From Diacronema lutheri (lineage: Eukaryota; Haptophyta; Pavlovophyceae; Pavlovales; Pavlovaceae), in assembly GCA_019448385.1 (NCBI GenBank), contig JAGTXO010000003.1, forward strand, positions 1,426,001 through 1,490,000: DNA of 64,000 nucleotides, read 5' to 3'. Numbering within the stretch: the first letter of the stretch is position 1; the number at the start of each line of letters is the position of its first letter. A program made the translations under genes and the position numbers. Positions 26,061 to 34,933 of this stretch are shown here, one piece after another. The notes under the pieces were generated by a model. The model worked only from the letters and a program-made list of their open reading frames with translations, had not been told where the DNA came from and made no database searches.

Positions 26061-27894
26061 TCACCTCGCGCCGGCGTCGCCCGCGTTAGCCGCCCCGGCC
26101 GCGGCCGCCGTCGCAAACTGCGCGAGCGGCGGCATCCGCTCCTGATTTTGCAGAATGTAACTGCCCGCATAGTGCGGGTCCTCCAAATAGTCGGTCAGCT
26201 CGTACCAGATCTGCAGCGAGGAGAGCACGAGCGGATTTTGCGGCAGCAGGGGCGAGACGCCATCGACGAGCGCGCGCGCCGGCCCGCTCGGCTCGTCCGC
26301 GAGCACGCCCGGCACGCCGATCAGCTCGGGCCCGAGCTGCGAGGGTACGCCGCACGAGTTGCGCACGCGACAGAAGGACTCGGGCTCGAAACCGGCCTCG
26401 CGCAGCACGCGGTAGATGGACGGCAGCGCCTCCGCCGGCACGTCCGGCGTGCGCGCGTACACGAACGCCCCGTCATACTTGTTCTGCACCGTGCGCCTGT
26501 GCGCGCGAGTCGGCGTGGCGGACGCGTGCGCGCGCGCGCGTGCAGCGTGCGGTGAGCCGTGCAGCGGCGCGCGCCTTGCCTCGCGCGTCGCGCCACGGCA
26601 GGCCGCCCGCCGGCGGTGCTCGCAACAGCCGCGCTCGCCGTCGCCGCGCGCCGCACCCGTTGTAATAGACGAACTTGAACTGCGGCTCGCCGCGTGCATT
26701 CTCGCCAAGTAGGTACCTTCCAAGCGTTTGCAAGCGGGGGCAGTGGGCGAGGGGCGAGGGGTGGCGCGGGTGAGCGGGTAGGGAGCGCGCGGGCAGCGGT
26801 AGCAGTCCTCTCAGAGGAGCGCTTGATCGGCGCTCGAGGGGCTCGTCGCAAGCCGGGGCTTGCGATCTGCTGCCGCCGTACCAGTTCTCCCAGAAGGAGA
26901 GGCCAAACATGCTGCCGTGCGTGTGCGCCGTGCGCGCCGAGCCGGGCGCGTCGAAGTCGAGCCGCTCGCGTAAGTGCTGGTGATTGTGCCCGGATCGGAG
27001 CAGCGTCGCCGGCCGTGGCATATCAAAGTCAACGTCGACTTGCATCGCCGAGCTCGGACGCTCGGCGAGCTGCTGCAGCGCCTCGTCGGCGCGCTGTACG
27101 CTCATTCCGCTCGTTGCCGCGTCAAATGCCGTCGTGCGCGGCGAAGCCTGCGCACCGCCCGCCGGCGCCGGCGCCGGCGCCGCGGCGGCAATCGTCGCAA
27201 ATTTGTTGAGCTGGCAGTCGTAACAGTCGTACATGGAGTTCCAGCCCATCACCTTGTACCAGCGGCCCTCGAGCGACTTGGGTTGGAAATCCTTAAGCAC
27301 GGGCACTGGCGGCGGAGGCGCCTGCGCTGGGTCCTCCGGTCCGGGTTGCAGGATCGCCACCTTGAGGCACGCGTTGTCCTCGATCGAGCATTGGATGAGG
27401 CCGTCAATGTCCGCGTTGCCAAAGCGCGCAAAGCAGCCGGAGATGCACTTGGTGTCGCCGAGGCAGCGCGCCGTGCAGACGAGCCCCTTCATGCACTCCG
27501 AGTTCTCCAGGCATGCCTGCGTCTGCGCTTTGCACGAGCTCGCAAAGCACTGCCGGTCGATGAGGCTCGAGTCAAACTTTCCACCGCATTGCGCCGCGAG
27601 CTCGTTCTCGGCATAGGCGGTGTGCGGTGAGCCGAGGAGCGGAAGCGCAGCGAGCGCCACGACAAGCAGCGCGTGCTTCGCCGCGTCGCGCAGCTGGTCC
27701 ACCCAGCCCGCTCGCTCGCTCACGCGCGGTCCGTACGCAGGCATTGCCGAGCTCATCGCTGCGCGCGAGCGCGACACAGCCACGCCAGGCGCGGCGCGCG
27801 GGCGCGCGCAGGTGGCGCTGTGCGCCACTGGCTGCGCACACAGCACGCACATCAACGCGGCCACGCGCGCCGGAGAGCTCCTCCAGAGTAGCAT
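26061..27894 (-). CDS. Violaxanthin de-epoxidase family protein (VDE/VDL/VDR type), thylakoid lumen
   Basis: Three exons: 27894-26882, 26716-26657, 26496-26061 (502 residues). The splices (ENW/YLLGEN and YYNG/RTVQNKYDGAFVY) restore the VDE pattern DDWYIL...FVYYRGR...DGYGGAVVY. The Cys-rich N-terminal domain is clear (QCFASSCKAQTQACLENSEC and a further CTARCLGDTKC), then a lipocalin-like core (GRWYKVMGWN, YDCYDCQLNKF). The N-terminus has a signal peptide (MLLWRSSPARVAALMCVLC), a transit-like region, then a lumenal targeting helix ending in PHTAYAE (AxA site) with no twin arginine. This is the pattern expected for a lumen protein of a secondary plastid. The C-terminus lacks the Glu-rich tail of plant VDE and ends in a helical segment. 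It may therefore be a VDL or VDR paralogue and not the xanthophyll-cycle enzyme itself. Confidence 0.88.
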
Positions 27895-28017
27895 CGGCGC
27901 GCCCACCCCCGCACGCGGCCACGCACGACCAAAGCGAGCGGAGGAGACGGTGGTCGGCGGTGCTCGCGAACTCTCGCTGATTTAGCGCCTGTAATTTGCC
28001 ACAGCGGCCTGCGGGTA

Positions 28018-28455
28018 CTGCCCGTTGGGTCTGAGTTCGCGGACGAAGGAATAGGAGAGACCCGCGCGCGAAAAAGCGAAAATGGCCGCGAGAGGTGCGC
28101 GCGCGCGTCGCGTCGGCCCCGCGGGAGGTGGCGCGGTGCGTGTCGCGCTATGCGTGTCGCCGCTGCGCGTGGGGGTTCCTGACATACCCGGGAACCCCGC
28201 TCTCATAACCGCGACACGTGCAGGCGGCGCGGCCGCAGCGCCGCGAGCGGCGTCATCATCGGCGTCGGTCGCGGGCACCGGCTCTCGGTCGAGGTCATGA
28301 AGATCATCCTGCGGCGGCTATTTTCTCGGCAGGAGCGCGGTGAGGATTGCGGATGACCTCCACACATCCACCGACACGCTCACGGAGTCGATCGTCCGCG
28401 CCACCATCGAGCGGTACGAGGCCACCGGCCTCGTCGATTCCCAGCCGAACAAGCC
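28018..28455 (+). repeat. Left terminal inverted repeat
   Basis: 438 bp. Identical to the reverse complement of 30336-30778 apart from a 5-nt indel and about two base changes. It ends inside the HTH coding region (CCAGCCGAACAAGCC). Confidence 0.92.
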
Positions 28456-28720
28456 GTGCGCGAAGCTCATGAGCGAGCTCGACCAGGAGCTGATGCTCGC
28501 GATCATGGCGGAGCAACCGTGACTTTACTTAAGCGAGATTGCGGCCGAGCTGCAGGCCGTCACGCTCAAGGCGTTCACGCGCGAGTACATTCACTACAAC
28601 CTCTGCGCCGCCGGCCTCTCGCTCAAGAAGATGCAGCGCGTCCAAGCGGCCCGCGACGAAGAAGAACACCTCGGGCATGCTGAGGAACAGCTGCGCGCGC
28701 TCGACGCTGCTGTTGATGTG
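28298..28720 (+). pseudogene. Remnant of a Tc1/mariner-type transposase (HTH region only)
   Basis: Translation in the third frame gives RIADDLHTSTDTLTESIV, RATIERYEATGLVDSQPNK and, after an in-frame TGA (near 28520), LYLSEIAAELQAV and GLSLKKMQRVQAARDEEE. This is the two-part HTH and linker of IS630/Tc1 transposases. The upstream MKIILRR start lies in another frame, so there is at least one frameshift plus the stop. Nothing resembling the DDE/D catalytic domain follows: similarity ends near 28700. The gene cannot code for an active transposase; any movement would need a full copy elsewhere. Confidence 0.8.
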
Positions 28721-28729
28721 CTCAGCAGC

Positions 28730-30335
28730 CTTGATTCACGCCTGCGCGGTCGCATCCCAGCCAACTTTGCACAACTCGAGCGCCTGCGCGACCTGCTGCG
28801 CGAGCGCCACGCTCTGAGCGGCCGGCATAGTGGGAGCAATGGACTGCGGCGCCGGCACAGGCGCGGAGCAGGCACCGAACGCGCCGGCCCAGCCGCCCGA
28901 CGCCACGAGGCCGCCGCCACCGACCTTGCCAGGGTGCTTGGGCGGGGGCGTCACCTCGACGACAAGGTAAAGAATGCAGATGTCCAAGTCCTGCTGCGCG
29001 CCGCTCGGCGCGTAAAACCTGCGCGCCACGTCGGCATCGTCGGTGATCAGCGTCAGGCGGACGAACACTGCGGGCGCGCCGACCTCTCGCTGATGCCGAT
29101 CCGGTAGAGCCGAAGGGAGTGAGGCGGCTGCGGCAGGTTGCCGTGAGCCGAGTCGTGCGTCGAGCGTAGGAGCGTGGTGAGCACGTCGCGGCTCTCGACC
29201 AGCGCGTAAAAGCCGTCGGCTGCTTGTAGACCAACGAGAGCGCGTAGCGGCGCGGAAGCGCTTGCTTCGTCATCCTCACCGTCTTCGCCGGTCGAGCGCG
29301 ATTAGCGGCGCGACGCGTCTCGCGCGCCGGGCCGGCGCGCCGACACATCGCTCGTCTCCGCCGTGCGCTCCTCAAGCTGCGCGGCTTTGATCTCCGCCGC
29401 CTTTGCGGCCGCCTCGTCCTTGTTGGCGCGCGTCTCCGCCGACCGGGCCTGCGCTTGCGCCTTCTCCCCGAGCGCAGGCGCAAAGTGCACCTTGTTCTCC
29501 TCTGCGTGCGCGCGGCCTCCGACTTGGCGAGCTCCGCGGCCTCCGCGCTGTACTGAAGAGGAGCTTGGCCCTTTTTAAAGCTTGCACGCGAGTGATCGCA
29601 TCGTTGTCCCCCGAGTTGGCGCCCAGCTTGACGCACAATGGCTCGCCCGGCTTGAGGGCATCAGCGTAGAGGGCATCAACGTACGCGTCAAAGGACACGA
29701 GGTACACGCGCAGCGTCTCCAAAGCCTTCCCCTCCTCCTCGGAGTCGTCCGCCACGACTTGAGCGAATCCTGCGCGGGCACCGCCGCAAGCCCACGCGCC
29801 GGCTCGTGCTCGTCCGGCTCGTGCTCGTCCGGCTCGGCCGCCGGCAGCGCGCTCGAGCTACCGGCCTTCGCGCCGGCCCCGCCGCCGGCGAGGGCGCGCA
29901 CTGGAGCCGCTTTCTCGGGCGGCTTCGTTGCGCCAGCGCTGGGCTTGCGAGACGAGCGCTGCGGCAGCGCGCCAATTGTTGTAGGCGAGTACATGGTAAC
30001 CCTCGGCACGCGGGGTCGCGCGCCAGCCGGCGCCGAGGTCTCGCGCGCGCGATCGGCCTCGTCTTGGTCGGCCTTGCGCTTCGCTCGCGTCATCTTGTCG
30101 GCTATCGCCTTGTCCAACGGACCGGCGCGCACGTCCTTGACGCGACCAACGCCAGCGCGCGCGCCGGCGTCCGCGTCCAAGCGGAGGGCCGCGAGCGCGC
30201 CTGCGCCGGCCGGCGGGCCGGGCGCGGCGGATGTCGCAGCTGCGGCGGCGGAGTCCTGGCCATTTTGGGAACCCGGGGCCGGCACGGCGACACCGTCCGC
30301 GACGCCGCCGTCCGCTGCCGGCTCACCGAGCGTGT
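28730..30335 (-). pseudogene. Unrecognised coding-like sequence between the transposon arms
   Basis: Protein-like segments occur on the minus strand in different frames. Examples are FVRLTLITDDADVARRFYAP (near 29060), LRVYLVSFDAYVDALYADAL (near 29720) and a KAIADKMTRAKRKADQDEAD helix (near 30100). Their composition (Asp, Tyr, Val, Phe) is unlike the arginine-alanine shadows usual here, so they probably derive from a real gene, now broken or still spliced. I recognise no domain. It could be a captured host gene fragment or cargo of a parent transposon. The product is unknown and I propose no function. Confidence 0.45.
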
Positions 30336-30778
30336 GGCTTGTTCGGCTGGGAATCGACGAGGCCGGTGGCCTCGTACCGCTCGATGGTGGCGCGGACGAT
30401 CGACTCCGTGAGCGTGTCGGTGGATGTGTGGAGGTCATCCGCAATCCTCACCGTGCTCCTGCCGAGAAAATAGCCGCCGCAGGATGATCTTCATGACCTC
30501 GACCGAGAGCCGGTGCCCGCGACCGACGCCGATGATGACGCCGCTCGCGGCGCTGCGGCCGCGCCGCCTGCACGTGTCGCGGTTATAAGAGCGGGGTTCC
30601 CGGGTATGTCAGGAACCCCCACGCGCAGCGGCGACACGCATAGCGCGACACGCACCGCGCCACCTCCCGCGGGGCCGACGCGACGCGCGCGCGCACCTCT
30701 CGCGGCCATTTTCGCTTTTTCGCGCGCGGGTCTCTCCTATTCCATTCCTTCGTCCGCGAACTCAGACCCAACGGGCAG
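30336..30778 (-). repeat. Right terminal inverted repeat
   Basis: 443 bp, the mirror of the left arm. It carries an extra GGAAT near its outer end (around 30740-30750) and reads TTATAAG around 30583, where the left arm reads CTCATAAC in the opposite sense. It therefore also carries a second copy of the 5' part of the transposase, facing inward. Confidence 0.92.
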
Positions 30779-30856
30779 TACTACCAACACAGAAGCTTTT
30801 CGATTCTTTGGATCTTTTCGCTTTTTGCCCACCAACGGCCGCCTCGCACCCGCGGC

Positions 30857-33442
30857 ATGGCGGCGCAGGGCGAGGAGCTCGCGGCGGCGATGCAGCAGGC
30901 AATGGGCGCGTTCTCGCGCGCGTCCGCGCTGCTTGCACGTGGCTCGCCCCTCGACGAGCAGCTGCCGCCGATGGAGCGGCTGGCGTGCACCGAGATGCTC
31001 GCGTCGGCGGGCGGCGGGCCGGGCCGGCGCAGCCGTTCGACGAGCTTCCACCGGCCGTCGCGCCGCCTCGCGCCGCCGCCGCGCAACGCGCGCTCGGCGG
31101 TGTCCTCTCGCCCCGTCGCCACGCCAAAGCACCCGCCGCGCGCGTGCGCGCCCCCGCGCGAGCCGGGTGCGCCCGCGTCCGAATGGACGCACCTCTCGGC
31201 CGGCGGCGAGCTACCGTCGCTAAGCGCGCTCGCGAGCATGCCGGTGCTCGAGCTGGTGGACAAGGAGCGCGCGGCCGCGGAGCGGCGCCGTGCCGAAATC
31301 GCGCCGCAGCCCAAGCCCAAGGCCGTCTTTCGCGGCACGCCCGCGCCGCCGCGCCCGCCGCCGCTTCGCGCCGCGCCGCCGCCAGCACACGAGGGCGGCG
31401 CGCGCGTGGCCGGCGACGAGGACGAGGCTGCGGCCTCGCCCGAGCCTCGCTCGCCCGCCGATCTGGCCGCCTCGCTCGACAGCGCAGACGAGCACTCACG
31501 CCCACATGGCGCGCGCTCAGCTCTCGAGCCATCGCACGCACGCGCGAGCGTCACGGGCCCATGGGAGCATGGCGGCGGCAGCTTGCAGGCCGGCTCGCCG
31601 GTCAGCGCGGCCGCACTGGCCGCGCAGCGCGTGACCGAGGCACGCGCAGCGCGGCGCGCGCGTGAGGAGGAGGAGCGGCGCGCGGCTGACGCGGAGCGCG
31701 CGGAGAAGGCGGCCAAGGACGCGCAGCGCGTCGAGCGCTTCCGCGCAGAGCAGGCGCGCCGCCTCGCCGCGGCCGAGCGCGTGCGGCGCGACGCGGCGGC
31801 GGCGGCGGCGGAGGAGGAGGTGGCGGCGGCCGAGGCGCGTGCGCGCGCGCGCGCCGAAGGCGCCGAGCGCTCCGAGCGCGAGGCGCTCGAGAGCGCGATG
31901 CGCGTCGCGCGCAGGGCCGCGGACGACCGACAGCGCGCGTCCGAGGCGTGCCGCGCCGAGGTCGAGGCGGCGGAGGCGGCGGCGCGCGCGAGCGTCGAGC
32001 GCGGCGCGGCGCTGCAGCGCGAGGCGCGTGAGCGTGTGTCGCGCCGCGAGGCGGAGGAGCGCGCGAGGCGCGACGCGGAGGCGGAGCGCGCCGCCATCGA
32101 AGCGCGGTACCGGGCGGAACTTGGCGCTTATCACCGGCGGATTGCCGAGGACGCGCGCCAGCTCGCGCGCGAGCGGCTGCTGCGCCGGCAGGCCGGGCTG
32201 CCTCCGCCGAGCCCGCCAAAGGCGCTGCCGCCGCCGCCGCCCGCGCCGCCACGCGAACTGGTCGCGCAGCCGCGCGCCGCTGTGGGCGCGCAGCCGCTGC
32301 AGCCGCCCGGTGCCACCGGCCACGTGCCGCGCGCCGTCGTCGCCGCCGCCGTCCGCGCGCGCGCCGACGGCGGCGCAGGGTCGTGGCCGGCCGCCGGCGC
32401 GTGGCGCGGCGCGGCGATCAACGCAGTGCCGCCCGGCGCTCGGCTGCACGCGGAGGACGGCGACGGCGAGGCGGTCAGTGTGGTCGTCTATGCGGACGGC
32501 ATGCGCGACGGCTCGGACGGCGAAGGCGAAGGTTCGGACGGGCGCGAGGCGGAGTGGGCGGGCGGGCACGGCGGCGTCTTTGACGGCGATGAGCGCAGGT
32601 ACGGCGAGCTCTTCGCGCACGCGCGCGCGCCGCCGGCCGTACGGGTTGCCATACGGCACGCGTCGAACGGTGACGCGATTGGGCTCGTAACGGCCGGCGT
32701 GAGGCGGCCGGCAGCGCACGGCCGCAGACACGGCGGCGAGCAAATGTGCATGGCCGGCTCGGATGCGCCCGCCGCGTGCTCCGCGGCCTCGCGCCGGCTC
32801 GCAAGCCGCTCGCGCGCGAGCGGGGCGTCCCAGCTGCAGCCCGCGCCGCGCGGCCGGCAGCTGCTCGAACCGGACGGCGCGGAGCGATTGCTCGTCGACG
32901 AGCACGATGGCGATTCGAGCGTGCCGCTCTCGCGCGGGGGCTCGCCGTTCGACTACAACGACGATAGCGCGTATGGCGATGGCGCGTACGAGGGCGAAGC
33001 GCGCGGCCCAGGCCCCCACGGCGCGGGGCGCAACGGCAGCTCGGACGACGACGAGAGCGAAGACAACGATGCGCCACCGAGCGCCGACGACGATCTGCTC
33101 GCCGCGCGCCGCGCACCGATGGGTAGCACGGCCGAGCATGGGGGAAGGCTGCCGGAGTGCGACGATGGCAGCGACGGCGTGCGGGCGACGGCGGACGGGC
33201 CGGCAAGCGCCGGCGACGCAGCGCCGGACAAGCACACTGGTGCGGGCGGCTATGCGCGGATCATGGCGCGCGGCGCGCACGTGGGCGGACTGCGCACGAG
33301 CGCCGAGGCGAGCGAGCCGCCCAAGGCGAAGGCAGGCAGGAAGCGGCCGCCCGTGTGGAAGCGCGAGCCTGTGCCACTCACGCTGATGGCAGACGCGGAG
33401 CGTGCACCGCCGATCGCGCCGGCCGCGGCCGGCCGGCCGTAG
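30857..33442 (+). CDS. Coiled-coil protein of unknown function
   Basis: 861 codons with no intron needed, from the ATG at 30857. A low-complexity N-terminal part with Ser/Arg/Pro is followed by a long Ala/Arg/Glu coiled coil (about residues 255-450). Then comes a proline run (PPPPPAPP), a disordered acidic region, and a basic end (KAKAGRKRPPVWKREPVPL). No catalytic domain or known signature was found. The start codon is only 76 bp from the right end of the transposon, so part of its original promoter now lies 2.8 kb away. It meets the EF-hand gene tail to tail with 17 bp between stops. Confidence 0.7.
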   Translation: MAAQGEELAAAMQQAMGAFSRASALLARGSPLDEQLPPMERLACTEMLASAGGGPGRRSRSTSFHRPSRRLAPPPRNARSAVSSRPVATPKHPPRACAPPREPGAPASEWTHLSAGGELPSLSALASMPVLELVDKERAAAERRRAEIAPQPKPKAVFRGTPAPPRPPPLRAAPPPAHEGGARVAGDEDEAAASPEPRSPADLAASLDSADEHSRPHGARSALEPSHARASVTGPWEHGGGSLQAGSPVSAAALAAQRVTEARAARRAREEEERRAADAERAEKAAKDAQRVERFRAEQARRLAAAERVRRDAAAAAAEEEVAAAEARARARAEGAERSEREALESAMRVARRAADDRQRASEACRAEVEAAEAAARASVERGAALQREARERVSRREAEERARRDAEAERAAIEARYRAELGAYHRRIAEDARQLARERLLRRQAGLPPPSPPKALPPPPPAPPRELVAQPRAAVGAQPLQPPGATGHVPRAVVAAAVRARADGGAGSWPAAGAWRGAAINAVPPGARLHAEDGDGEAVSVVVYADGMRDGSDGEGEGSDGREAEWAGGHGGVFDGDERRYGELFAHARAPPAVRVAIRHASNGDAIGLVTAGVRRPAAHGRRHGGEQMCMAGSDAPAACSAASRRLASRSRASGASQLQPAPRGRQLLEPDGAERLLVDEHDGDSSVPLSRGGSPFDYNDDSAYGDGAYEGEARGPGPHGAGRNGSSDDDESEDNDAPPSADDDLLAARRAPMGSTAEHGGRLPECDDGSDGVRATADGPASAGDAAPDKHTGAGGYARIMARGAHVGGLRTSAEASEPPKAKAGRKRPPVWKREPVPLTLMADAERAPPIAPAAAGRP

Positions 33443-33459
33443 AGGGTGCTTGCCACTCC

Positions 33460-34062
33460 TCAGCTATGGACCGCCTTGCGCTGGCCCTGCGCCTGGGCCT
33501 GCACTTGCGCTTGCGCCTGGCCCTGCGCTTGTCCCTGCGTCTGGCCCTCGGGTAGGCTCGGCGGCGGCCGGCGCACGGGCACAACTCCCAGCTGCATGCC
33601 AAGAATGATGTCTTCGACAGCGAAGCGCTCCGCGAACGCGTCGAAGCTCAGGCCGCTCTCGCCCGCCATCTCGTGCGCGTGGCTCCTGAGCACGTCGTCT
33701 GTGAACGTGCCGCGCAAGAAGAGGTTGAGCATCGAGAAGGCGTCGGCGGCGTCTACAACACCATCGCCTTCCAGATCGTAGGCGTCGAAGAGGGCGCGCA
33801 GCTTCTGCGCCGGCGACGCGTTCGCGCCGCACGGCCCAAGCGCGAGTAGCACCTCGGCCGGCGTGAGCGTGTCGCGCGGCGCGGCGGCGCGCTCGAGCAG
33901 GCGCTCGGCGATGGGGCACGTGGCGAGAGCTTCGGCGAGCAAATCTACGCGCACAGTATCGCCGCCCGCGGCAAGCGAAGCAAAGAGCGCGTGCAGCCCC
34001 GCGACCTCGTGCTCGGCGAACTGTGCCCGCCCGCCGAGGCGAGCCCACGCGGCGGATTCCAT
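33460..34062 (-). CDS. EF-hand protein of calcineurin B/CIB type with Gln-rich tail
   Basis: 200 residues from the ATG at 34062. The N-terminal half (AQFAEHEVAGLHALFASLA) has the helix pattern of calcineurin-B-like proteins. One good calcium loop is visible (DAYDLEGDGVVDAAD, near residues 105-120). A second, degenerate one may lie around ESGLSFDAFAERF. The last 30 residues are a Gly/Gln/Ala low-complexity run (QGQAQGQAQAQVQ) encoded by GGCCAG-like repeats at 33480-33550. A calcium sensor or regulatory subunit is likely, but no partner can be named. Confidence 0.72.
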   Translation of the reverse strand: MESAAWARLGGRAQFAEHEVAGLHALFASLAAGGDTVRVDLLAEALATCPIAERLLERAAAPRDTLTPAEVLLALGPCGANASPAQKLRALFDAYDLEGDGVVDAADAFSMLNLFLRGTFTDDVLRSHAHEMAGESGLSFDAFAERFAVEDIILGMQLGVVPVRRPPPSLPEGQTQGQAQGQAQAQVQAQAQGQRKAVHS

Positions 34063-34108
34063 TATTTCGCGGCCATCTCGCCCACGAAACAGCGGAGAAC
34101 GGTCGAGG
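34063..34108. promoter_or_regulatory. Very short divergent promoter (46 bp)
   Basis: Only 46 bp separate the ATGs of the EF-hand gene (-) and the next gene (+). Either both leaders are extremely short or each promoter overlaps the other's coding sequence. No motif recognised. Confidence 0.45.
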
Positions 34109-34825
34109 ATGCTCGCGCCGCGGCCCGGGCAAAGCGGCCACTATGTCGTCTCGCGACTGGAGGACGGCGCAGTGAAGACGGAGCGCGTTGATGAGCAGGC
34201 GCTGCTCGCCCTCTTCGCATCCGGCGACTCGCTCACTGGCGATTCAGGCGCGGCGCTCGACTGGACGGTCCTCGCGGCACGAGGGCACCCGGCGTCGCAC
34301 GCGCCGCGCGCGGCCGGTGCTCCGGTCGCCGAGGCTCGGACAGCTTGGGCCGAGGATGCGGCCGCAGCTCCCGCCGCGGCGCGCGCAGCCGCGCCCAGCG
34401 GGTACGCGCTCGTCGTGCATTCTGCTGGCGGCGACGATGATGCCGCCAAGGCGCTTGCGCTGCGGACCGAACGCTTTGTTGCGACGCTCGCGTCAGCGTT
34501 CAAGGCGGGTGCGCCGGAGGAGGGCGCGGCCGAGACGCCTCTGGCGAGCACGGAGCTGATGGCGCTCTTTGCCAAGGCGGAGCAGGCCGTCCAATCGATC
34601 CACAACGTGCCTGCCGAGCACGGCGGCGGTGTTGGCTCTTTCCTCAAGGACCAGCGCGCGCGCTCAGAGCGCGTGCGATCGAGCATCGAGCTGCGGCTTG
34701 ACGAGGCTGGCGTGCCGTTGCCCGACCTCCCTCCCGGTCTCGAGCGTGGCCTCGCTGGGCCGCTTGCCTCATCGTCGCGCATGTTGGCAGCGAGCGTTTT
34801 GGGCGTGACTGGTCGGATTCGGTGA
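34109..34825 (+). CDS. Unknown protein, 238 residues
   Basis: The start at 34109 (MLAPRPGQSGHYVV) is the first ATG of the open frame that does not overlap the divergent EF-hand gene. Composition is mixed (ALVVHSAGGDDDAAKALALR, SFLKDQRARSERVRSSIELR) and looks like a genuine soluble protein with helical C-terminal half. No domain was recognised and no membrane segment or targeting peptide is obvious. Downstream, 108 bp separate its stop from that of the converging gene. Confidence 0.55.
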   Translation: MLAPRPGQSGHYVVSRLEDGAVKTERVDEQALLALFASGDSLTGDSGAALDWTVLAARGHPASHAPRAAGAPVAEARTAWAEDAAAAPAAARAAAPSGYALVVHSAGGDDDAAKALALRTERFVATLASAFKAGAPEEGAAETPLASTELMALFAKAEQAVQSIHNVPAEHGGGVGSFLKDQRARSERVRSSIELRLDEAGVPLPDLPPGLERGLAGPLASSSRMLAASVLGVTGRIR

Positions 34826-34933
34826 TCTGTGATGGGCGATCGGCGATCGCACCTGTCAGTCAGTGAGAGGAGGCACCGATCGGGCCCGCGCCAGTGCGGC
34901 AGCGCAGTTCCCCGCCCGTGCCACACGCGCGCG

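Larger units (their letters stand above)
28018..30778. mobile_element. Long-TIR DNA transposon, Tc1/mariner (IS630) type, non-autonomous
   Basis: A 2761-bp element flanked by TA dinucleotides (28016-28017 and 30779-30780). Its ends are nearly identical inverted repeats of 438 and 443 bp beginning CTGCCCGTTGGGTCTGAG. TA target duplication and the HTH-type protein remnant inside the repeats place it in the Tc1/mariner superfamily. The arms differ by one 5-nt insertion (right arm) and about two substitutions that I could see, so the insertion is recent. The DDE catalytic part of the transposase is missing. The space between the arms (28456-30335) holds unrelated sequence. The element lies in what was a roughly 200-bp gap between two divergent genes. 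Confidence 0.9.

Noticed and set aside
28018-30778. Polinton or other large virus-like element, suggested by long inverted ends
   Set aside because: Only 2.76 kb, TA target duplication and an HTH of Tc1/mariner type; no capsid, polymerase or integrase sequence seen.
31517-33280. 587-residue open frame on the minus strand
   Set aside because: Antisense to the coiled-coil gene, arginine-rich without motifs.
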